This document shows positions 1 to 5,570 of a stretch of 5,830 nt of DNA, one piece after another. The notes below the pieces were generated by a model that saw nothing but the letters and a program-made list of their open reading frames with translations, ran no database searches and was not told the origin of the DNA. The translations under genes were made by a program, and so were the position numbers. The DNA is from Chitinophagaceae bacterium (GTDB lineage Bacteria; Bacteroidota; Bacteroidia; Chitinophagales; Chitinophagaceae), in the NCBI GenBank assembly GCA_003489485.1, contig DNMB01000068.1, positions 1-5,830 on the forward strand. The letters run 5' to 3'. Every line of letters begins with the position of its first letter. The stretch's first letter is position 1.

Positions 1-338
1 TGGGCATCCTTTCGGGCATGCATGGTGAGAAACTTATAACCCCTGTCTCTGGCCAGGGTCTCTGCAAAGTTCATAAGCGCCCTGCCGATCCCTTTACCTT
101 GCTTTTCGTTGTACACGGCCATCTGGCGCAGCCTGACCGCTTGGGGGTTCTCTTCTATCAGCATACAGCAGCCCAATATATCTTCTTCTTCGAAGGCGCC
201 GATCAAAATATGTTGTGACTCTTGGTCCAGCTCCGACTGGTCGAACGTAAGCCCGAGGGGCCTTCTGAGAATGGCATTGCGCAACGCTACCATTTGTTGG
301 TACTCCTTGCTTCCGTGTTCAATTATTTTAAGTGCCAT
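1..338 (-). CDS. GNAT-family N-acetyltransferase, N-terminal part (truncated by window edge)
   Basis: Reading the minus strand from an ATG at 338 gives 112 open codons to the left edge, so the C-terminus lies outside the window. The protein starts MALKIIEHGS. A core stretch at about residues 69-90 (RLRQMAVYNEKQGKGIGRAL) contains the acetyl-CoA pyrophosphate-binding motif A of the GNAT fold, Q/RxxGxG/A, seen as QGKGIG at residues 80-85. The preceding LRNAILRRPLGL (about 19-30) and the later TMHARK (about 105-110) resemble the YjcF/ElaA-like branch of GNATs; that placement is from memory of the family. Such enzymes transfer an acetyl group from acetyl-CoA to an amine, but the substrate cannot be read from sequence. 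The gene is divergent from acpP with a 190-base gap, so it is probably an independent transcript. Only a weak AGAGA purine stretch precedes the start. Confidence 0.85.
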   Translation of the reverse strand, partial: MALKIIEHGSKEYQQMVALRNAILRRPLGLTFDQSELDQESQHILIGAFEEEDILGCCMLIEENPQAVRLRQMAVYNEKQGKGIGRALMNFAETLARDRGYKFLTMHARKDA

Positions 339-394
339 TGTCTCTGAAAATAAGCAAATTTCGGATGCCCTCCAATGCTTTCGGGCGGGGGATT

Positions 395-418
395 TTGGCT
401 TTTTAGACAATTAGCCAA
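395..418. repeat. Short inverted repeat in the GNAT/acpP divergent region
   Basis: TTGGCT at 395-400 is the exact reverse complement of AGCCAA at 413-418, with a 12-base spacer. It lies about 57 bases upstream of the GNAT start and about 110 bases upstream of acpP, beside a G-rich tract at 382-391. It could be an operator half-site pair or a weak hairpin in a GNAT leader. A 6-bp arm match within a 190-base spacer can also arise by chance, so no function is assigned. Nothing else clear was seen in 339-470. Confidence 0.3.
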
Positions 419-471
419 GTAGCCTCTTTATTATCAACTGTTTAGCCCGGGTTTTGAAAATAGTTTCTTTC

Positions 472-503
472 TTGTGTCGAATTGCCTAAATAGTATATTT
501 TTG
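472..503 (+). promoter_or_regulatory. Candidate Bacteroidetes-type promoter of acpP
   Basis: TATTTTTG at 496-503 is an exact fit to the Bacteroidetes -7 consensus TAnnTTTG. A TTG at 472-474 lies 21 bases upstream, within the range reported for the -33 element in this phylum. Transcription would start near 507-510, leaving a leader of about 20 bases before the acpP ATG at 529. That leader is A-rich (AAACCAAAATCAAAAATC) and lacks a Shine-Dalgarno sequence, which is normal in this phylum. The assignment rests on the motif match alone. Confidence 0.55.
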
Positions 504-528
504 CTGGCTGAAACCAAAATCAAAAATC

Positions 529-765
529 ATGTCAGACATTGCATCAAGAGTTAAGAAGATCATCGTTGACAAACTGGGCGTAGAAGAGGCCGAAGTAAAC
601 AACGAAGCATCCTTTACCAACGATTTGGGTGCCGATTCTCTCGACACTGTTGAGTTAATCATGGAATTCGAAAAAGAGTTCAACATTTCCATTCCCGACG
701 AACAAGCTGAGACGATCACCACGGTAGGTCAGGCTATCACTTATTTGGAAGAACACGCCAAGTAA
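529..765 (+). CDS. acpP: Acyl carrier protein
   Basis: This is a complete 78-residue protein, the usual ACP length. It is acidic, with the four-helix ACP pattern. The phosphopantetheine attachment motif is present as [10 protein letters not shown], placing the prosthetic group on Ser37. Helix II then follows as the recognition helix for partner enzymes ([11 protein letters not shown]). Holo-ACP carries growing acyl chains as thioesters in the cytoplasm during type II fatty acid synthesis. The ATG at 529 gives the canonical [12 protein letters not shown] start. The gene leads the acpP-fabF-rnc cluster, a common Bacteroidetes order, so FabF, encoded 116 bases downstream, is its direct partner. 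A strong hairpin plus T-tract follows, implying that much of the acpP transcript ends before fabF. That fits the need for far more ACP than synthase. Confidence 0.98.
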   Translation: MSDIASRVKKIIVDKLGVEEAEVNNEASFTNDLGADSLDTVELIMEFEKEFNISIPDEQAETITTVGQAITYLEEHAK

Positions 766-810
766 GCCGCCCCTCCGCAGTATATCTTTCCCTAACGGAA
801 AAACATTCGT

Positions 811-856
811 ACCGCCTTCCCGCATCTTAACAAGATCTCAGGAAGGCGGTTTTTTT
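811..856 (+). terminator. Intrinsic terminator / attenuator between acpP and fabF
   Basis: ACCGCCTTCC at 811-820 pairs perfectly with GGAAGGCGGT at 841-850, a 10-bp GC-rich stem. The run of T at 850-856 follows at once, with the first T closing the stem. The 20-base loop contains a second hairpin, ATCTT (824-828) with AAGAT (832-836) around a 3-base loop, so the whole could stack as one long interrupted stem. It sits 45 bases after the acpP stop and 25 bases before the fabF ATG. No convincing TAnnTTTG promoter was seen between the hairpin and fabF. Partial readthrough from the acpP promoter is therefore the simplest way for fabF-rnc to be transcribed. Confidence 0.85.
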
Positions 857-881
857 AAAAAACAAAGTTTATCTTCCCTGT

Positions 882-2135
882 ATGCAATTAAAGCGAGTCG
901 TGGTAACAGGCATGGGGGCCATTACTCCCATCGGTAACACGCTAGATGAGTACTGGAAAAATTTGCTGGCCGGTGTGTCCGGGGCAGACCTCATCACCCA
1001 GTTCGATGCCTCTAAGTTTCGTACAAAATTCGCCTGTGAAATAAAAGGATTCGATCCTACGCAACATATGGATCGCAAAGAGGCCCGCAAGCTCGATCGG
1101 TTTACGCAGTTGGCCTTAGTGGTGAGCGATCATGCCATGCAACACGCGGGCTTGAACAAAGACAACATCAATCCCGATCGAGTAGGTGTAGTGTTCGCTA
1201 GTGGTATTGGAGGGCTGACCACGTTTCAGCACGAGGTAACCGATTTTGCGAAAGGAGATGGCACCCCTCGATTCAATCCATTCTTTATTCCCAAGATGAT
1301 CTTGGATATTGCGGCCGGTCAGATCAGCATGCGTCACAATCTGCGTGGTCCCAACTTTGCGGTGGTGAGTGCCTGTGCCAGCAGTACCAATGCCATTATG
1401 GATGCATTTAACCTGATACGCTTGGGCAAGGCCGATATTATTTTGACCGGCGGAAGCGAAGCGGTCATCAGTGAGGCCGGAGTGGGTGGATTCAATGCCA
1501 TGAAGGCGATGAGCGAGCGCAACGACGATCCTAAAACTGCCAGCCGCCCTTACGATAAGGACCGCGATGGATTTGTAATGGGAGAAGCCACCGGTATGCT
1601 CGTGTTGGAAGATCTAGATCATGCGTTGGCGCGCGGTGCGACCATCTATTGCGAAATAGCTGGTTGCGGTGCTACTGCCGATGCCTATCATATTACGGCC
1701 CCTCATCCCGAGGGACTGGGTGCCCGCAATGTAATGCTGGCCGCGCTCGAAGATGCAGGCATGCGCGCCGACGAAATCGATTACATCAATACGCATGGCA
1801 CATCTACTCCCATTGGCGACGGCGCCGAAGTAAAGGCCATCACGGCCGTATTTGGCGAACATGCTTATCAGCTCAACATCAGTGCAACTAAATCAATGAC
1901 GGGTCATTGCCTTGGGGCGGCCGGTGTCATTGAGGCCATTGCCAGCATCAAAGCGGTCATGCACGATGTGATTCCGCCTACCATCAATCACTTTACCGAC
2001 GATCCGGATATTGATCCTAAACTCAATTTTACTTTTAACAAGGCTCAGACCCGAACCGTTCGCGCGGCGCTTAGCAATACGTTCGGCTTTGGTGGTCATA
2101 ATGCCTGTGTGATCGTGCGCAAATACAACGCATAA
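882..2135 (+). CDS. fabF: Beta-ketoacyl-ACP synthase II
   Basis: This complete 417-residue thiolase-fold condensing enzyme has the usual FabF length (about 410-415). It catalyses decarboxylative condensation of malonyl-ACP with acyl-ACP, the chain-elongation step of fatty acid synthesis, in the cytosol and normally as a homodimer. The N-terminus reads RVVVTGMGAITPIGN. The nucleophilic cysteine is Cys165 in VVSACASSTNA. The two catalytic histidines are His305 in NTHGTSTPIGD and His342 in KSMTGHCLGAAG, with Lys337 in the same motif. The C-terminal SNTFGFGGHNA (398-408) holds the gating phenylalanine region. All key residues are intact. The ATG at 882 matches the family N-terminus, and no Shine-Dalgarno sequence precedes it. 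FabF is favoured over FabB by length and motif context. It overlaps functionally with acpP upstream, and its stop lies one base before the rnc start. Confidence 0.97.
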   Translation: MQLKRVVVTGMGAITPIGNTLDEYWKNLLAGVSGADLITQFDASKFRTKFACEIKGFDPTQHMDRKEARKLDRFTQLALVVSDHAMQHAGLNKDNINPDRVGVVFASGIGGLTTFQHEVTDFAKGDGTPRFNPFFIPKMILDIAAGQISMRHNLRGPNFAVVSACASSTNAIMDAFNLIRLGKADIILTGGSEAVISEAGVGGFNAMKAMSERNDDPKTASRPYDKDRDGFVMGEATGMLVLEDLDHALARGATIYCEIAGCGATADAYHITAPHPEGLGARNVMLAALEDAGMRADEIDYINTHGTSTPIGDGAEVKAITAVFGEHAYQLNISATKSMTGHCLGAAGVIEAIASIKAVMHDVIPPTINHFTDDPDIDPKLNFTFNKAQTRTVRAALSNTFGFGGHNACVIVRKYNA

Positions 2136-2136
2136 C

Positions 2137-2865
2137 GTGCTGTTGCAATTTTTTAAACGGCTACTGGGTTTTTCGCAAAACGATTTTTCAAAAGAGCTCT
2201 CACAGGTGTTGGGCTACCGAGCCCGCACGCTTCATCTTTACCGCACGGCCCTTACGCATCGATCGGTAAGTGAATCGACCGATGCCAACAACGAACGTCT
2301 CGAATACCTGGGAGATGCCATATTGAGCGCATTGGTAGCGGACTATCTCTTTAAGCGCTATCCTTATCGTGGCGAAGGTTATTTGACCGAGATGCGTAGC
2401 AAGATGGTCAATCGCCAACAGCTGAACGAGATCGCATTGCGCATGGGGCTAAAGAAAATTACGCGATACAACCGAACGGATTCCTCCCTTCGCATCAGTC
2501 ATATTTTTGGCAACACCCTCGAGGCGCTGATCGGTGCGGTCTATCTCGACATCGGCTATCGTCGGACCGAAAAATGGGTGATGAAAAAAATCATATTGCC
2601 TCATATGTTCGTAGATGATCTTGAAACTCTCGAGATCAATCACAAAAATAAATTGTACGGATGGGCCACCCGAAACGGTTCGGTACTAGAGTTCGAGACC
2701 ATCGAAGAAAAAGTAGAGAACGGAAGAAGACTCTTTACGGTAGCGGCCATGCTCAATGGAGAAAGTCTGGCCGTGGGCAAAGCATTCAATAAAAAAGATG
2801 CTTCGCAACTGGCCGCCCAAGCAGCGGTAGAAAAGCTGGGTGCAAAAATCAACGAGCCACTTTAA
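2137..2865 (+). CDS. rnc: Ribonuclease III
   Basis: This 242-residue protein has an N-terminal endonuclease domain (about 15-160) and a C-terminal double-stranded RNA-binding domain (about 168-236, ending in the KKDASQLAAQAAVEKL helix). RNase III cuts double-stranded RNA during rRNA and mRNA processing. The signature NERLEYLGDAIL (52-63) supplies Glu53, Glu56 and Asp60, aligned with E. coli Glu38, Glu41 and Asp45. Glu80 aligns with Glu65, and Glu129 with the essential Glu117. The position matching E. coli Asp114 is Asn126 (FGNTLEALIGA), a conservative change at a metal-binding site. The chosen start is GTG at 2137, one base after the fabF stop, which suggests translational coupling; TTG at 2143 is an alternative and would shorten the protein by only two residues. 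No Shine-Dalgarno sequence is visible. Sequence upstream of the signature is about 15 residues longer than in E. coli. Confidence 0.96.
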   Translation: MLLQFFKRLLGFSQNDFSKELSQVLGYRARTLHLYRTALTHRSVSESTDANNERLEYLGDAILSALVADYLFKRYPYRGEGYLTEMRSKMVNRQQLNEIALRMGLKKITRYNRTDSSLRISHIFGNTLEALIGAVYLDIGYRRTEKWVMKKIILPHMFVDDLETLEINHKNKLYGWATRNGSVLEFETIEEKVENGRRLFTVAAMLNGESLAVGKAFNKKDASQLAAQAAVEKLGAKINEPL

Positions 2866-2920
2866 GCAAAAAAATCCTTTGCGGGTCGCTCGTAATGCTG
2901 GGTTATAAAGGCGTTGCGGT

Positions 2921-3322
2921 TCAGCGAATTTCTTGACAGAGCTCGATCAGTACCCCCTGGGTCGATTGAGGATGCAAAAAGCAGATCAGCTTGTTATCGG
3001 CTCCTTTTTTGGGCTCTTCTTGCAAGAGTGTAAAGCCGGCTTGTTGCAGCCTGCTCATCTCTGCCACGATATCGTCGACCTCAAAGGCAATATGATGAAG
3101 ACCCTGTCCTTTTTTCGCAATGAACTTTGCGATAACGCCGTCGGGGTCTGTGCTTTCGAGCAGTTCTACCTTATTTTCGCCCGTTTTAAAAAATGCCGTG
3201 TTTACTCGTTCATTTTCAACAAGTTCTGTCTTGTAACAGGGGGTGTTGAGCAGTTTCTCATAAAGGGGGATGGCTTCGGCTAGCGACTCTACTGCAATGC
3301 CTATATGTTCAACTTTATTCAT
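2921..3322 (-). CDS. mce: Methylmalonyl-CoA epimerase
   Basis: This complete 133-residue VOC-superfamily (glyoxalase/dioxygenase fold) protein has the usual length of bacterial Mce. It interconverts the (R) and (S) forms of methylmalonyl-CoA, linking propionyl-CoA metabolism to the B12-dependent mutase and succinyl-CoA. Two beta-alpha-beta-beta-beta modules are visible. The first begins VEHIGIAV (residues 4-11) and includes NKVELLES (50-57); the second begins GLHHIAFEV (74-82) and ends GVLIELCQ (123-130). Likely metal ligands by family pattern are His6, Glu53, His76 or His77, and Glu127. The HHIAF and VELLE motifs distinguish Mce from general glyoxalases. The gene stands alone: convergent with rnc (55-base gap) and divergent from iscS (111-base gap). 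No mutase (mutA/mutB) or carboxylase gene lies in the window. The ATG at 3322 gives the expected MNKVEHIG start. Confidence 0.93.
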   Translation of the reverse strand: MNKVEHIGIAVESLAEAIPLYEKLLNTPCYKTELVENERVNTAFFKTGENKVELLESTDPDGVIAKFIAKKGQGLHHIAFEVDDIVAEMSRLQQAGFTLLQEEPKKGADNKLICFLHPQSTQGVLIELCQEIR

Positions 3323-3433
3323 ATGTGGCGCTTGAAATGTTGTAAAGATTGTTATAATATGAAATTACCGCATTCAGATAGAACCTTTTGCGATAATTTC
3401 GCGTTTTAGAAAGACAAAAATCCGACAAATTAT
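3323..3433. promoter_or_regulatory. Divergent mce/iscS promoter region with a small palindrome
   Basis: This 111-base AT-rich spacer must hold the promoters of both divergent units. On the plus strand, TAATTTCG at 3394-3401 matches the TAnnTTTG box with one mismatch, about 33 bases before the iscS ATG, but no well-spaced TTG is seen upstream. The same bases lie within GCGA-TAATT-TCGC (3390-3402), a 4-bp-arm palindrome that could be an operator half-site pair. No convincing -7 box was found for mce on the minus strand. No IscR-like regulator gene is nearby, so the regulation is unknown. Confidence 0.35.
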
Positions 3434-4651
3434 ATGTTGCAGTTTCCCATTTACTTGGACCATAATGCTACGACCCCCTGTGACCCCCGTGTAGTAGAGG
3501 CAATGATACCCTATTTTACCAACAGCTTTGGTAATGCCGCCAGCCGTAATCACTCATTTGGCTGGCAAGCCGAGGAGGCCGTAGATTATGCCCGTGAGCA
3601 GGTGGCCAAACTGATCGGCGCCGATCCAAAAGAGATCATTTTTACGTCGGGTGCTACCGAAGGCGATAACCTGGCCATTAAAGGCGTCTTTGAAATGTAC
3701 GCCAGCAAGGGCAACCACATCATTACCTGCAATATCGAACACAAGGCGGTGCTCGACACGTGCCGTCATCTCGAAAAAGAGGGTGCCGAAATAACCTATC
3801 TCAATGTAAAGCCCAACGGTCTGATCGACTTGGCCGAACTCGAAGCGGCCATTAAGCCTACCACTATTTTGATCGCCATCATGTATGCCAATAACGAGAT
3901 CGGCACCGTAATGCCCATGCGTGAGATCAGCGCCATTGCGCGAAAGCATGGTGTGTTGCTGTTTTCGGATGGGGTACAGGCGGTAGGAAAGATCCCGGTA
4001 GATGTTAACAAAGACGGCATTGACCTGATGGCATTTACCGCGCATAAAATGTATGGCCCCAAAGGAGTGGGTGCGCTCTATGTGCGCAGAAAGAATCCAC
4101 GCGTTAAAGTAACCGCTCAAATCGATGGCGGAGGTCACGAGCGCGGCATGCGCAGTGGAACGCTCAACGTTCCCGGTATCGTCGGGTTTGGTAAGGCCTG
4201 CGAGATCTGTTTGACAGAGATGGAAGCCGATACCGCCCGTATCATAAAGCTGCGCGATAAACTCGAGCAGTCATTGCTGAAAGTAGAGGAGTCTTATCTG
4301 AACGGAGACAAAGAACACCGCTTACCGCATGTTTCCAATATCTCTTTCAAATACGTAGAGGGAGAAGGTTTGATGATGGGTTTCAATAAGAACATCGCAC
4401 TCTCCTCTGGTTCGGCTTGTACGTCTGCCTCACTGGAGCCTTCGTACGTATTAAAGGCGCTCGGATTGGGTGATGACCTGGCACACAGCTCGCTTCGCTT
4501 CGGACTCGGACGCTATACTACCGAAGAGCAGATCGATTACACGATAGAGCAGGTGACCAACACGGTCAACAAATTGCGCGATATGAGTCCGCTGTGGGAG
4601 ATGTTCAAAGAGGGCATTGACCTTGATACGATCGAGTGGGCGCATCATTAA
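3434..4651 (+). CDS. iscS: Cysteine desulfurase IscS
   Basis: This complete 405-residue PLP enzyme of fold type I is almost exactly the length of E. coli IscS (404). It removes sulfur from L-cysteine, giving alanine and an enzyme-bound persulfide that is passed to IscU and other acceptors. The N-terminus reads [11 protein letters not shown]. The PLP-binding lysine is Lys205 in [10 protein letters not shown]. His103 (IEHKAVLD), Asp179 and Gln182 (SDGVQAVGK) are the conserved cofactor contacts. The persulfide cysteine is Cys329 in [10 protein letters not shown], on the long mobile loop typical of group I (IscS/NifS) rather than SufS enzymes. The tail [10 protein letters not shown]...IEWAHH closely matches the E. 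coli C-terminus, which contacts IscU. The gene heads iscS-iscU-iscA, with 34 bases before iscU. The ATG at 3434 is the only start giving the family N-terminus. Confidence 0.97.
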   Translation: MLQFPIYLDHNATTPCDPRVVEAMIPYFTNSFGNAASRNHSFGWQAEEAVDYAREQVAKLIGADPKEIIFTSGATEGDNLAIKGVFEMYASKGNHIITCNIEHKAVLDTCRHLEKEGAEITYLNVKPNGLIDLAELEAAIKPTTILIAIMYANNEIGTVMPMREISAIARKHGVLLFSDGVQAVGKIPVDVNKDGIDLMAFTAHKMYGPKGVGALYVRRKNPRVKVTAQIDGGGHERGMRSGTLNVPGIVGFGKACEICLTEMEADTARIIKLRDKLEQSLLKVEESYLNGDKEHRLPHVSNISFKYVEGEGLMMGFNKNIALSSGSACTSASLEPSYVLKALGLGDDLAHSSLRFGLGRYTTEEQIDYTIEQVTNTVNKLRDMSPLWEMFKEGIDLDTIEWAHH

Positions 4652-4657
4652 TTATTT

Positions 4658-4665
4658 TAATTTTG
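4658..4665 (+). promoter_or_regulatory. Possible internal -7 promoter box ahead of iscU
   Basis: TAATTTTG in the 34-base iscS-iscU spacer is an exact match to the Bacteroidetes TAnnTTTG box. A second near-match, TATAATTG, lies at 4671-4678. The nearest TTG upstream (4623-4625) is 32 bases away, too far for a normal -33 element; a GTG at 4636-4638 is the only base triplet near the right distance. The spacer is very AT-rich, so a chance match is quite possible. If real, it would allow scaffold and carrier to be made beyond the level of IscS. Confidence 0.25.
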
Positions 4666-4685
4666 TAATCTATAATTGAACTTAT

Positions 4686-5105
4686 ATGGCATATTCAGAG
4701 AAAGTGATCGATCATTACCAGCATCCTAAGAATGTAGGAACGCTCGACAAAAGCAAGAACAACGTGGGTACCGGACTGGTGGGCGCCCCTGAGTGCGGCG
4801 ACGTAATGCGTTTGCAGATCGAGGTAGATGATACAACCGGTGTAATCAAAGATGCCAAGTTCAAGACCTTTGGTTGCGGCTCGGCCATTGCTTCTTCTTC
4901 GTTGGCTACCGAGTGGTTAAAGGGAAAGACCGTAGACGAGGCCGTTAAGATCGACAACATGACCATCGTAGAGGAGCTTAACCTTCCTCCTGTAAAGATC
5001 CACTGCTCGGTTCTGGCAGAAGATGCCGTAAAGGCCGCCATTAACGATTATCGTAAAAAGAACGGACTCGAAGAGTTGCAGTTCGAAGAAAAAGGAGTTC
5101 ACTAA
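4686..5105 (+). CDS. iscU: Iron-sulfur cluster assembly scaffold IscU
   Basis: This complete 139-residue protein is close to the usual IscU length (about 128), with a slightly longer charged tail (GLEELQFEEKGVH). IscU accepts sulfur from IscS and iron, builds a [2Fe-2S] cluster, and passes it to carriers or apo-proteins in the cytoplasm. The three ligand cysteines are Cys37 (GAPECGDV), Cys64 (TFGCGSAIASSS) and Cys107 (KIHCSVLAED), with the conserved Asp39 and His106 beside them. The start AYSEKVIDHYQHPKNVG is the family N-terminus. LPPVK at 100-104 is the motif that the Hsp70 chaperone HscA binds in proteobacterial ISC systems. Retention of this motif, and the lack of the SufU-specific insertion, place it as IscU rather than SufU. 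It lies between iscS and iscA, 6 bases before iscA. No hscB, hscA or fdx follows. Confidence 0.97.
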   Translation: MAYSEKVIDHYQHPKNVGTLDKSKNNVGTGLVGAPECGDVMRLQIEVDDTTGVIKDAKFKTFGCGSAIASSSLATEWLKGKTVDEAVKIDNMTIVEELNLPPVKIHCSVLAEDAVKAAINDYRKKNGLEELQFEEKGVH

Positions 5106-5111
5106 CCATTC

Positions 5112-5492
5112 ATGCAAACCGATACGCAAACCGTTGCCGCGCCCGCTCAAATGGCCAATGTCATTTACGTAAGTGACAAGGCCCGCGAGAAGGTATTGCA
5201 ATTACTGGCCGATGCCGGAGTGGCAGGTGATGATTCTTATTTTTTGCGTGTGGGGGTAGTGGGTGGAGGTTGTTCCGGTCTTAGCTACAAGCTCGACTTT
5301 GACAACGAAAAAAAACCCATGGACCAAGAATTCGAAGACAATGGGATCAAGGTGGTGACCGACTTAAAGAGTTTTTTGTATCTGGTCAATACCACGCTCG
5401 ATTTCTCTGATGGTCTGAATGGAAAAGGATTTTATTTCAGTAATCCTAACGCCAGTCGCACCTGTGGTTGCGGCGAAAGCTTTGCGGTATAA
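5112..5492 (+). CDS. iscA: A-type iron-sulfur carrier protein (IscA/HesB family)
   Basis: This protein is 126 residues from the ATG at 5112. The HesB/IscA domain spans about 18-126. The three cluster-ligand cysteines are Cys54 (GGGCSGLSY) and the C-terminal pair Cys118 and Cys120 (RTCGCGESF). The family accepts Fe-S clusters from scaffolds and delivers them to targets, notably [4Fe-4S] proteins. The domain is preceded by about 17 low-complexity residues (QTDTQTVAAPAQ) that IscA proteins usually lack. Met14 at 5151 (MANVIYVSDKA) would give a 113-residue protein nearer the usual 107. The start at 5112 is kept because AGGAG at 5093-5097, inside the end of iscU, lies 14 bases upstream (a long spacing), whereas nothing similar precedes 5151. 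It is the last gene of the operon and is followed by a terminator. IscA cannot be separated from ErpA or SufA by motifs alone; the context favours IscA. Confidence 0.93.
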   Translation: MQTDTQTVAAPAQMANVIYVSDKAREKVLQLLADAGVAGDDSYFLRVGVVGGGCSGLSYKLDFDNEKKPMDQEFEDNGIKVVTDLKSFLYLVNTTLDFSDGLNGKGFYFSNPNASRTCGCGESFAV

Positions 5493-5507
5493 AACATAAA
5501 CTCTTGT

Positions 5508-5542
5508 AAAAAGGCTGTTCTCTTGCGAGAGCAGCCTTTTTT
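5508..5542 (+). terminator. Intrinsic terminator of the isc operon
   Basis: GGCTGTTCTC at 5513-5522 pairs with GAGAGCAGCC at 5527-5536 around a TTGC tetraloop, with one G-U wobble. The stem is extended by AAAAA (5508-5512) facing T5, and the T-run covers 5537-5542. It sits 15 bases after the iscA stop and 28 bases before gldF, so the isc and gldF transcripts should be separate. The A-run on the other side makes it potentially bidirectional, though no minus-strand gene approaches it in this window. Confidence 0.92.
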
Positions 5543-5550
5543 GTTGCCCT

Positions 5551-5566
5551 TATCTTAGTACTTTAG
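5551..5566 (+). promoter_or_regulatory. Possible gldF promoter, -7-like boxes
   Basis: Two near-matches to TAnnTTTG sit between the isc terminator and the gldF ATG: TATCTTAG at 5551-5558 and TACTTTAG at 5559-5566, each with one mismatch. The second lies only 4 bases before the start codon, which would give a nearly leaderless mRNA. The T-run of the terminator provides TTG at 5541-5543, but its spacing to either box is short. A promoter is expected here because the isc terminator precedes gldF; its exact position is uncertain. Confidence 0.3.
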
Positions 5567-5570
5567 CACC

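Noticed and set aside
109..414. A 101-codon plus-strand frame at the left end
   Set aside because: It overlaps the GNAT acetyltransferase on the opposite strand, runs into the intergenic region, and has low-complexity Ser/Ile-rich content without a family resemblance.
783..790. TATCTTTC, one mismatch from TAnnTTTG, as a fabF promoter
   Set aside because: It lies upstream of the strong terminator hairpin, so a transcript from it would meet the same hairpin, and no TTG lies at the proper distance upstream.
2866..2920. Possible terminator between convergent rnc and mce
   Set aside because: The minus strand has a T7 run (2868-2874) preceded by a possible 5-bp CCTTT/AAAGG pairing (2876-2880 with 2907-2911), but the loop is about 26 bases and unstructured by eye. 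On the plus strand there is no T-run. Support is too weak for a feature.
2933..3283. A 116-codon plus-strand frame opposite mce
   Set aside because: It is antisense to a clear methylmalonyl-CoA epimerase with intact motifs, and has no recognisable domain of its own.
3554..4138. A 194-codon open frame on the minus strand opposite iscS
   Set aside because: It lies entirely antisense to a confidently identified IscS, shows no recognisable domain, and its length is explained by codon bias of the sense gene.
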